This document shows positions 1 to 5,487 of a DNA stretch of 5,487 nt, one piece after another. The stretch covers positions 1-5,487 of the forward strand of contig QNDO01000108.1 of assembly GCA_003644895.1 (NCBI GenBank). Reading direction: 5' to 3'. How positions within the stretch are numbered: the first letter of the stretch is position 1; every line of letters starts with the position of its first letter. This DNA is from Candidatus Hydrothermota bacterium. Lineage in GTDB: Bacteria > Hydrothermota > Hydrothermia > UBA1063. A program made the position numbers and the translations under genes. The notes below the pieces were generated by a model that saw nothing but the letters and a program-made list of their open reading frames with translations, was not told where the DNA came from and made no database searches.

Positions 1-1
1 T

Positions 2-1222
2 TACTATGCTTTGGCCGAGATTTATGAGGAGATAGGTGAATATGAGAAAGCGCTTGATATGGTAAATAAGGCCCTGGAATTTGCAGATGAAGAAAGGGAG
101 TATGAATATATCTTACTTAAGGGCTGGATTATGAAACTTCTCGGGAGAACGGACGAAGCCAAAATGTTACTGGAATCTCTGTTGAAAAACAAGGAGCATC
201 TTGATAAAGTGAATCTCGGGACTCTTTATAATATTATGGGAACCCTGACAATGCATGTGGGACAGAGTGAGAGTGCATTCAAGTATTTTGATGAAGCTCT
301 TAAGATCCGTAAAGAAATACAGGATATCAAGGGTGTGGGCGCGGTATACATAAACCGGGCTTTGTTATATGATACTCTTGGAAAATTTGAAGAGGCCTTG
401 GAGGAATACAGAAAAGCACAGCAGGCTTTTGAAGAAGCGGGTTATAAAGCGGGAGCAATAACACTTCATATTGACCTGGGTGTTCTTTTTCTAGGCACCA
501 GAAAAGTTATTGAAGCTATGGATGAATTTAAGAGAGCATATAAAATTGCTGCAGAAATGGGCCAGAAGAAGGGGATGCTTCTGGCTCTTTATAATATCAG
601 CAGTTGTCTACGGTATATCGAAAGATGGAAAGAGGCAGAAGAATTTATAAGAAGAGCTCTGGAAATTGCGGGCAAAACCGGCGATATAGAAGGTAAATTA
701 CTGGCGATGAATTCGCTATCTGCGATATATCAATATGGATATAGTGATCTAAGCGCTTCAGAAGGCTATTTCAATGAAGCCCTTAATTTACTTGAAAAAA
801 CCGAGGATCAAAATGTACTTGCAACAGTATATGCTAGAGGAGCTGCGCTCTACCATGAGAAAGGTGATTATCACCTTGCCCTGAGATATGCCGAGACTGC
901 TGTGGAGATTATAGAAAGGGTAAATTATGATTTTTACAAGATTCCTACTTATTTTATACTCGCCAGAATTTTATTGAAACTTGGTAATTTAAAATCCTCA
1001 TTTAAATATTTAAAAAAGGCCAAAAGAGTGGCCAGAGAAATCGGTAAGAGTGACGGGTTAGAATACAGAGAATGGCTTGCGGAATATCTAAAAGATATGG
1101 GTAAGAAGAAAGGCGCCGTAAAAGTTCTTAAGAGTTTGAGAGAAGATTATCTTTCCCGGGGATTAAAGATTTTTGCAGAACTCACCCAAAAAGAAATTGA
1201 TAAAATCCAGCAAGATCAATAA
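2..1222 (+). CDS. Tetratricopeptide-repeat (TPR) protein, 5'-truncated by the window edge
   Basis: The reading frame is open from the first full codon at position 2, and the first residues (YYALAEIYEEIGEYEKAL) are already in the middle of a TPR unit, so the true start lies upstream. The 406 visible residues, numbered from that codon, form about ten helix-turn-helix TPR units covering nearly all of the visible chain. Units with the clearest consensus are near 1-30, 70-107 (YNIMGTLTMHVGQSESAFKY), 110-146 (INRALLYDTLGKFEEALEEY), 188-226 and 268-306 (ARGAALYHEKGDYHLALRYA). From the third unit on the period is about 40 residues, as in TPR domains of signalling and regulatory proteins, rather than the canonical 34. 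No signal peptide, membrane segment or enzymatic domain is visible in this part. TPR arrays bind protein partners; the partner here is unknown. The missing N-terminus could carry a kinase, cyclase or DNA-binding domain, or more repeats. The stop TAA overlaps the end of the convergent sugar transferase gene by 7 bp. Confidence 0.9.
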   Translation, partial: YYALAEIYEEIGEYEKALDMVNKALEFADEEREYEYILLKGWIMKLLGRTDEAKMLLESLLKNKEHLDKVNLGTLYNIMGTLTMHVGQSESAFKYFDEALKIRKEIQDIKGVGAVYINRALLYDTLGKFEEALEEYRKAQQAFEEAGYKAGAITLHIDLGVLFLGTRKVIEAMDEFKRAYKIAAEMGQKKGMLLALYNISSCLRYIERWKEAEEFIRRALEIAGKTGDIEGKLLAMNSLSAIYQYGYSDLSASEGYFNEALNLLEKTEDQNVLATVYARGAALYHEKGDYHLALRYAETAVEIIERVNYDFYKIPTYFILARILLKLGNLKSSFKYLKKAKRVAREIGKSDGLEYREWLAEYLKDMGKKKGAVKVLKSLREDYLSRGLKIFAELTQKEIDKIQQDQ

Positions 1223-2598
1223 GCTCCTTCCCCTTTAAGAGCAGTAAATACTGTTCTTACCAGGATGGCGATATCCAAAAAGATTGACCAGTTTCTTACG
1301 TAATACTCGTCTAATAATACTCTTTCTTCAAAGGGGACCTCGTTCCTTCCAGATACCTGCCATAGACCTGTTAATCCAGGTTTAACACTGAGGATAGTGT
1401 CTTTTCTTTTTCCCAGAAATTTTAATTCTTCTTCAAGATATGGTCGAGGACCTACTAAACTCATATCACCTTTCATAATGTTTAAAAACTGTGGTAATTC
1501 ATCGAGGCTGAATTTACGAAGTATTTTACCAATAGGGGTGATTCTTGGATCAGACATAGATTTCAATTTCCTGAATTTTTCCCATTCTTCTTTTGCATCA
1601 GGATTTTCCTTGAGAAGTGTATTTAGTCTCTCGTCGGCATCGAGATACATTGTTCTAAATTTGTATAATATAAATTTCTTACCGTGCAGGCCTATCCGTG
1701 TTTGTTTGAAAAACACTGGACCTTTGGATGTGATCTTCACAAGTAAAACTATGAATATGAACACAGGAAAAATCACAATGAAAATAATCAGAGAAGCAAG
1801 TAGGTCAAGAATGCGCTTTATGGTTGCATTTCTTGGTATCAAAAGATTATACTTTAATTTCAATGCTTTAAATCCAAAGAATTCCTCAACTTCTATACCT
1901 TGAGGATCAAAGATAATGTTTTCCGGAAAAAACATTATCTCAAGACTATGTTCCTGGGCGAAACTCTGCAAAAAATACATGCTGCCATTGTCAAGGTTTG
2001 ACGTGATTATTACATCAAATGGCTCTTTCCGATAGATTTCAGGTAATTTTACAAGTTCATCTTTTTTGAAATGAGCTATGACGCTGTAGCCGCAGGTTCT
2101 ATCATTTTTTACATGATTTTGAAGCCATTTAATTTCATTACTACTACCTATAAATACTATCTTTTTGATTCCAAGGTTCATGCTGAACAGTAATCTTTTC
2201 AGGGATAACCTAATTAAAGGTACAACAAAAAGACTTGTGGCATAAGAAATTGCAAGCACCGAGCGTGAAAAGGATGGTCTAACCTTCAGGGCGAACAGTA
2301 GGATTACCGTGAGTAATGTGGCTATGGTGAGAGCTTTCCAGAGTTTAATGATTTCCTCACTTTCAGAATAATTTTTGGTGTACAGGCCTTCATACATAAA
2401 GGTTATTGGCCAGATGAGCAGGAGATATAGGTATTTGATGTAATACCTGATGGGGAAGGGAGGAGGAAGATTCCCTAAAAATTGTGAAAGTACTTCTGCA
2501 CGTAACTGATAGGCAAAGGTATAAGATATCAAAATGCCCGCAAGGTCAGCCGCGACAAGAAGAAAGACCACGGAAATTTTCTTAGTCCATTCTTTCAT
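1216..2598 (-). CDS. Polyprenyl-phosphate hexose-1-phosphate transferase (WbaP/WcaJ-like initiating sugar transferase)
   Basis: This membrane enzyme should transfer a sugar-1-phosphate from a nucleotide-sugar to undecaprenyl phosphate, the first step of exopolysaccharide, O-antigen or capsule repeat-unit synthesis. The 460-residue length is typical of the long (WbaP/WcaJ) form. Hydrophobic segments lie near residues 8-30, 52-72, 88-105 and 113-133. A Rossmann-like middle domain follows at about 143-245; its glycine motif is degenerate (FIGSSNE). The catalytic domain spans about 258-460. It has a membrane re-entrant helix at 264-288 beginning after KR (261-262), then GPVFFKQTRIG (293-303), YKFRTM (312-317), LDELPQ (365-370) with the Asp-Glu pair D366/E367 expected to be catalytic, GDMSLVGPRP (377-386) and PGLTGLWQVSGR (407-418). 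The substrate sugar cannot be read from the sequence. The ATG at 2598 lies within the last codons of the upstream glycosyltransferase gene (17-bp overlap), with only a weak GGA four bases before it, so translation is probably coupled. The stop TGA overlaps the TPR gene by 7 bp. Confidence 0.95.
   Translation of the reverse strand: MKEWTKKISVVFLLVAADLAGILISYTFAYQLRAEVLSQFLGNLPPPFPIRYYIKYLYLLLIWPITFMYEGLYTKNYSESEEIIKLWKALTIATLLTVILLFALKVRPSFSRSVLAISYATSLFVVPLIRLSLKRLLFSMNLGIKKIVFIGSSNEIKWLQNHVKNDRTCGYSVIAHFKKDELVKLPEIYRKEPFDVIITSNLDNGSMYFLQSFAQEHSLEIMFFPENIIFDPQGIEVEEFFGFKALKLKYNLLIPRNATIKRILDLLASLIIFIVIFPVFIFIVLLVKITSKGPVFFKQTRIGLHGKKFILYKFRTMYLDADERLNTLLKENPDAKEEWEKFRKLKSMSDPRITPIGKILRKFSLDELPQFLNIMKGDMSLVGPRPYLEEELKFLGKRKDTILSVKPGLTGLWQVSGRNEVPFEERVLLDEYYVRNWSIFLDIAILVRTVFTALKGEGAY
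1911..1940. repeat. Perfect 12-bp inverted repeat inside the sugar-phosphate transferase gene
   Basis: AGATAATGTTTT (1911-1922) is followed by a 6-nt loop, CCGGAA (1923-1928), and its exact reverse complement AAAACATTATCT (1929-1940). In the mRNA this forms a hairpin over the codons for IMFFPENII (about residues 221-229), in the linker between the Rossmann-like and catalytic domains. It is A/T-rich and no U-tract follows on the transcribed strand, so it does not look like an intrinsic terminator. A role is unknown and coincidence is possible. Confidence 0.6.
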
Positions 2599-3472
2599 TT
2601 TTCCAGGATTTTTCGACTTCTTTTGTGTCCCAAAAATATTTAAACGCTGTGACTGCAGTATAAAGGAGGATCAGAATAAATGCCAGCAACCTTATCATGT
2701 GATGTTTTTCATATTTATCAATGAAAAGGTAAAGAGATTTACCCCTGGTGAAGCTTGATTTAAAGGGGAGAAATTTCCGTGATAATCCATATTTGTGGAT
2801 TATCTTCGCATGGGTGACCAGAACAATTCTGTACCCTCTGCTCTTAATTCTTCTGCATAAATCTGTATCTTCTTGGAAGAGGAAAAATTTCCGGTCAAAT
2901 CCTCCTGTTTCCTCAAAAATTTTCTTTCTGATAAGCATGTAGGTTCCTATAATGGCGTCAACATCAAATGTCCCCTTCCTTTGAAGTAAATCAAGATACA
3001 TGAACTCACGGCTCCATACGTTCTGCGGCCAGAGTTTTGTGAGGAGTGACCGTCTACCATTTAAGAGATACTTTAGAGTTGGATATCTCCTTGCAGAAGG
3101 TTGGGGAGAACCATCTGGATATAAAAGCATGGGACCTGCTACTGCAATTTTTTCATCCTGCTCCATGGTATATAAGAGGTATTTTACTGCTCCGGGTAAA
3201 GTCACAGTGTCAGGGTTAAAAATGAGTATATAGGGTGATTTTGCTTTTTTAACCCCAAGATTTACGGCCTGTCCAAAACCAAGATTTTTGCCAGTTTTAA
3301 TGACCCGGAAAAATTGATTCTCCCTTATAGACTTATCTATCGTGAATTCTCCGCTGTTATCGACAATGATAAATTCACTAATCAAATCCTTTTCCTGATC
3401 TATAATGCTTTTGATAGCGAGATTTAGATCTCTTGTGGATCGATAATTTACAGAAATAGCTGATATTTGCAT
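2582..3472 (-). CDS. Family 2 glycosyltransferase, rhamnosyltransferase (WbbL)-like
   Basis: This 296-residue enzyme has a GT-A fold of family GT2 and probably transfers one sugar from a nucleotide-sugar onto a lipid-linked glycan at the inner face of the membrane. The first beta strand starts at once (ISAISVNYRS, 3-12). It is followed by FIIVDNS (34-40, nucleotide-binding Asp), the NLGFGQAVNLG motif (63-73), FNPDT (85-89, in the place of the DXD metal site), and DGSPQPSARRYPT (120-132), which is typical of WbbL-like enzymes. Next come GGFDRKFFLFQEDTDLC (190-206), whose ED pair is the likely acceptor-side base, and a hydrophobic C-terminal segment at about 260-277 that may anchor it to the membrane. 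Donor and acceptor cannot be deduced. ATG at 3472 is chosen because the first strand follows directly and an in-frame TAA lies two codons upstream. No Shine-Dalgarno sequence precedes it. It is the first gene of a two-gene operon with the sugar-phosphate transferase and diverges from secA. Confidence 0.93.
   Translation of the reverse strand: MQISAISVNYRSTRDLNLAIKSIIDQEKDLISEFIIVDNSGEFTIDKSIRENQFFRVIKTGKNLGFGQAVNLGVKKAKSPYILIFNPDTVTLPGAVKYLLYTMEQDEKIAVAGPMLLYPDGSPQPSARRYPTLKYLLNGRRSLLTKLWPQNVWSREFMYLDLLQRKGTFDVDAIIGTYMLIRKKIFEETGGFDRKFFLFQEDTDLCRRIKSRGYRIVLVTHAKIIHKYGLSRKFLPFKSSFTRGKSLYLFIDKYEKHHMIRLLAFILILLYTAVTAFKYFWDTKEVEKSWKNERMD
2781..2804. repeat. Perfect 9-bp inverted repeat inside the glycosyltransferase gene
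   Basis: GATAATCCA (2781-2789), a 6-nt loop TATTTG (2790-2795) and the exact reverse complement TGGATTATC (2796-2804). It lies over codons for about residues 223-230 (KIIHKYGL). It shares the outer GATAAT/ATTATC bases and the 6-nt loop length with the 12-bp inverted repeat in the downstream gene. No U-tract follows. Function unknown; chance is a real possibility. Confidence 0.45.
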
Positions 3473-3478
3473 GTGTTA

Positions 3479-3507
3479 AATTTAATTCAGGCTGCTGGTT
3501 AATGCAA
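3479..3507 (-). promoter_or_regulatory. Possible promoter of the glycosyltransferase operon, placed for a leaderless mRNA
   Basis: Read on the minus strand, TTGCAT (3507-3502) is followed after 17 bp by TAAATT (3484-3479). These match three and four of six bases of the -35 and -10 consensus. The expected transcription start, seven bases after the -10 box, is the A of the ATG at 3472. The match is weak. An alternative -10, TATTAT (3546-3541), overlaps the secA -10 box on the opposite strand and would give a leader of about 65 nt. Confidence 0.3.
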
Positions 3508-3516
3508 GGAGAACGC

Positions 3517-3545
3517 TTTATTTTGTGTATGCTTAGGTTTATAAT
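3517..3545 (+). promoter_or_regulatory. Probable sigma-70-type promoter of secA
   Basis: A consensus -10 box TATAAT is at 3540-3545. At 17-bp spacing upstream is TTTATT (3517-3522), which matches only three of six -35 bases. Transcription would begin near 3552, giving a short leader of about 28 nt that includes the strong ribosome binding site. The -10 box is convincing by position; the -35 is weak. No operator or secretion-responsive leader structure (as in E. coli secM-secA) is visible. Confidence 0.55.
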
Positions 3546-3563
3546 ACAAATCAGAAGCTATCC

Positions 3564-3570
3564 AGGAGGT
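3564..3570 (+). promoter_or_regulatory. Ribosome binding site of secA
   Basis: AGGAGGT is a near-perfect Shine-Dalgarno sequence nine bases before the ATG at 3580. It fixes the secA start and contrasts with the absent or weak sites in front of the two minus-strand genes. Confidence 0.9.
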
Positions 3571-3579
3571 TGGATATAT

Positions 3580-5487
3580 ATGTTTAGGACTTTAATAGAA
3601 AAAGTAATTGGTACAAGAAATGAAAGAGTTCTCAAAAAATTGTGGCCTCTGGTTCATGAAATAAATAGAATTTATGAAGGGTATCATCAACTTAAAGATG
3701 AGGATCTGTTAAAGAAAACAGAAGATTTTGAAAAGAGATTAAGAGAAGGTGAAGACCCCGATGAAATAATGCCGGAAGCTTTTGCTCTTGTTAAGGAAGC
3801 ATGCCGTCGTTTAGTCGGGAAAAAATGGGAAATTACCGGTGAAGTATGGGAATGGAACATGATACCCTTTGATGTGCAGCTTTTAGGGGCCATAGTACTG
3901 TATCAAGGTAAAATCGCAGAAATGAAAACAGGAGAAGGTAAAACTCTGGTTGCTACTATGCCTCTTTATCTTCATGGCCTCATTGGAAGGATCAAGGGGA
4001 CCGGCGTACATCTCGTTACTGTGAATGATTATCTTGCTAGAAGAGACCGCCAGTGGATGGGGCCGGTTTATGAATCATTGGGGCTGAGTGTAGGGGTGAT
4101 CCAGAATAATATGAATCCTCAGGAAAGAAAACCGGAGTATGCAAAAGATATTGTATATGGAACAAACAATGAATTCGGGTTTGATTATTTGAGAGACAAC
4201 ATGGTGTTTCGCCCAGAAGATAGGGTTCAGAGAGGACATTATTACGCAATTGTTGATGAGGTGGATTCAATACTTATAGATGAAGCACGGACTCCACTGA
4301 TAATTTCAGGTCCAGTAGAGTATTCTTCTTCAGAAATTTATAGAAGAATGAAACCAGTTGCAGAGCAGATTGTAAGGAGGCAGGTACAGTTTGTTAACCA
4401 GATTCTATTCCAGGCTGAAAATCTACTTAAAAAAGGTAAGCAGTTTGAGGCTGCAGAGAAGATAATCCAGGCCAAAAGAGGTATGCCGAAGGCGAAGAAG
4501 CTCTTTAAACTCCTTCAGGAACCTGGAGTTATGAAGCTGGTTGATAAGGTAGAGCTCGAGTTAATGAAGGAGATTAACATTGGTGGAGAAAAGACAAAAA
4601 AGATAAAGCAGCTGGAAGAGGAACTTTATTTTGTAGTTGATGAGAGGTCTCACTCTGTGGAATTCACAGAAAAGGGTAGAGCGGAAGTAGAAAAGAGGGA
4701 AAAGGGACTTTTTGCACTTCCAGATCTGGCAACTCAGATTGCTGGAATAGATTCCCGGAAGGATCTTTCTCCCAGAGAAAAATTTTACGAGAAGGAGAGG
4801 ATCTATAGAGAATATGCAGAGAAAAGTGATAAAATACATGCTCTCAAGCAACTCTTGAAGGCTTATATATTGTTTGAAAAAGATGTGGATTATGTGGTAA
4901 TGGATGGCAAAGTTATCATTGTGGACGAATTTACAGGAAGATTGATGCCCGGAAGGAGGTGGTCTGATGGTTTACACGAGGCTGTTGAGGCAAAGGAAGG
5001 TGTGAAGATACAGAGGGAGACACAAACCCTTGCTACCATCACGATTCAGAATTATTTCAGAATGTATGAGAAACTTGCTGGTATGACAGGAACAGCAGCC
5101 ACAGAGGCACAGGAGTTCTGGGAGATATATAAACTCGATGTAATCCAGATCCCTACCAATAAACCAGTAAGAAGGGTAGATTATCCTGACATAATTTTTA
5201 AAACCAAGAAGGAAAAATACGAGGCCGTCATAAACGAGATTGAGAGGTGGCATAAACGAGGCAGACCGATACTGGTGGGAACGACATCTGTTGAAGTGTC
5301 CGAGCTCTTATCCAGGCTTCTTAAGAGGAGAGGTATACCCCATCAAGTGCTTAATGCAAAACACCATGAAAGAGAAGCACACATAATTGCCAGAGCTGGT
5401 CAGTTTGGAGCTGTCACCATAGCAACCAATATGGCGGGCAGAGGTACCGATATTAAACTTGGAAAAGGTGTGGTTAAAGCTCAGGAA
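3580..5487 (+). CDS. secA: Protein translocase ATPase SecA, 3'-truncated by the window edge
   Basis: SecA is the cytosolic and membrane-bound motor that pushes unfolded preproteins through SecYEG by ATP hydrolysis. The 636 visible codons cover the N-terminal region, the first nucleotide-binding domain, the preprotein cross-linking domain and most of the second nucleotide-binding domain. Visible motifs are the Q-motif region (FDVQLLGAIVLYQGKIAEM, 97-115), Walker A TGEGKT (117-122), VTVNDYLARRD (147-157), YGTNNEFGFDYLRDNM (193-208), Walker B with DEVD at 226-229, DEARTPLIISG (234-244), IIVDEFTGR (446-454), GRRWSDGLHEAVEAKEG (458-474), EKLAGMTGT (497-505) and TNMAGRGTDI (616-625). The arginine-finger motif, scaffold, wing and C-terminal tail lie beyond the edge. 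Between about 247 and 350 there are some 70 residues more than in E. coli SecA, rich in Lys, Glu and Gln and probably helical. A further roughly 24 extra residues occur at about 385-420. This pattern resembles SecA of FCB-type bacteria. AGGAGGT at 3564-3570, nine bases before ATG, fixes the start. Confidence 0.98.
   Translation, partial: MFRTLIEKVIGTRNERVLKKLWPLVHEINRIYEGYHQLKDEDLLKKTEDFEKRLREGEDPDEIMPEAFALVKEACRRLVGKKWEITGEVWEWNMIPFDVQLLGAIVLYQGKIAEMKTGEGKTLVATMPLYLHGLIGRIKGTGVHLVTVNDYLARRDRQWMGPVYESLGLSVGVIQNNMNPQERKPEYAKDIVYGTNNEFGFDYLRDNMVFRPEDRVQRGHYYAIVDEVDSILIDEARTPLIISGPVEYSSSEIYRRMKPVAEQIVRRQVQFVNQILFQAENLLKKGKQFEAAEKIIQAKRGMPKAKKLFKLLQEPGVMKLVDKVELELMKEINIGGEKTKKIKQLEEELYFVVDERSHSVEFTEKGRAEVEKREKGLFALPDLATQIAGIDSRKDLSPREKFYEKERIYREYAEKSDKIHALKQLLKAYILFEKDVDYVVMDGKVIIVDEFTGRLMPGRRWSDGLHEAVEAKEGVKIQRETQTLATITIQNYFRMYEKLAGMTGTAATEAQEFWEIYKLDVIQIPTNKPVRRVDYPDIIFKTKKEKYEAVINEIERWHKRGRPILVGTTSVEVSELLSRLLKRRGIPHQVLNAKHHEREAHIIARAGQFGAVTIATNMAGRGTDIKLGKGVVKAQE

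Noticed and set aside
11..13. TTG as the start of the TPR gene.
   Set aside because: The frame is open up to the window edge and the upstream codons (Tyr-Tyr-Ala) complete a TPR helix, so the gene is truncated, not started, here.
861..877. 17-bp near-palindrome AAGGTGAT-T-ATCACCTT in the TPR gene.
   Set aside because: An 8-bp arm is expected roughly by chance in a window this size, and the codons encode a normal TPR turn (KGDYHLA).
1223..1260. Intrinsic terminator after the TPR gene.
   Set aside because: No G/C-rich stem followed by a T-tract is seen. The region codes for the C-terminus of the phosphotransferase on the other strand.
1397..1903. A 168-codon open frame on the plus strand.
   Set aside because: It is antisense to the catalytic half of the phosphotransferase, whose motifs are intact. 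Its translation is Ser/Phe/Asn-rich with no recognisable domain.
2429..2448. 7-bp inverted repeat AGGTATT / AATACCT with a 6-nt loop in the phosphotransferase gene.
   Set aside because: Several 7-bp stems are expected by chance, and it lacks the GATAAT arms of the two longer dyads.
3342..3378. GTGAATT / AATTCAC inverted repeat near the 5' end of the glycosyltransferase gene.
   Set aside because: The arms are short (7 bp) with a 23-nt interior, so this is chance-level.
3476..3485. 10-bp palindrome TTAAATTTAA just upstream of the glycosyltransferase start.
   Set aside because: It is a low-complexity A/T palindrome within a promoter-like region. There is no reason to call it an operator.
3473..3579. 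Possible small RNA, riboswitch or secM-like leader peptide ahead of secA.
   Set aside because: The gap is only about 107 bp, has no stable stem or small open frame with a ribosome binding site, and the predicted secA leader is about 28 nt.

Overview
The window looks like an ordinary chromosomal stretch from an uncultured-type bacterium, coded almost wall to wall. It holds four protein genes and only one intergenic gap of about 107 bp. The best taxonomic clue is SecA. Its preprotein-binding domain carries two extra stretches, roughly 70 and 24 residues longer than my recollection of Escherichia coli SecA. Its wording in that region resembles SecA of the Bacteroidetes/Chlorobi/FCB type and of candidate phyla such as WOR-3/Stahlbacteria or Hydrothermae. 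Arg codons are mostly AGA/AGG, Ile ATA is common and coding strands are purine-rich, which would fit a thermophile. The phylum assignment is inference only.

Layout. Positions 2-1222 (+) hold the C-terminal part of a tetratricopeptide-repeat (TPR) protein whose start lies outside the window. It converges on, and overlaps by 7 bp, a minus-strand pair: a polyprenyl-phosphate sugar-1-phosphate transferase (1216-2598, WbaP/WcaJ-like) and, upstream of it in the same transcript, a GT2 glycosyltransferase (2582-3472). The pair overlaps by 17 bp, so it is almost certainly an operon. After the 3473-3579 gap, secA starts at 3580 (+), divergent from the sugar genes, and runs off the right edge after 636 codons.

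How the genes relate. The sugar phosphotransferase loads the first sugar phosphate onto undecaprenyl phosphate, and the GT2 enzyme would add a later sugar. Together they look like a small part of a surface-glycan (exopolysaccharide, O-antigen or capsule) pathway. SecA is the essential preprotein-translocase ATPase and is probably a neighbour only, with its own promoter and a strong ribosome binding site. The TPR protein is probably a scaffold or a regulator's repeat domain; nothing here ties it to either neighbour.

I see no RNA genes, CRISPR array, insertion sequence or novel defence-like system. The least expected signals are a perfect 12-bp inverted repeat inside the phosphotransferase gene, a 9-bp one with the same GATAAT/ATTATC outer bases in the glycosyltransferase gene, and a promoter-like pair placed so that the glycosyltransferase mRNA could be leaderless.
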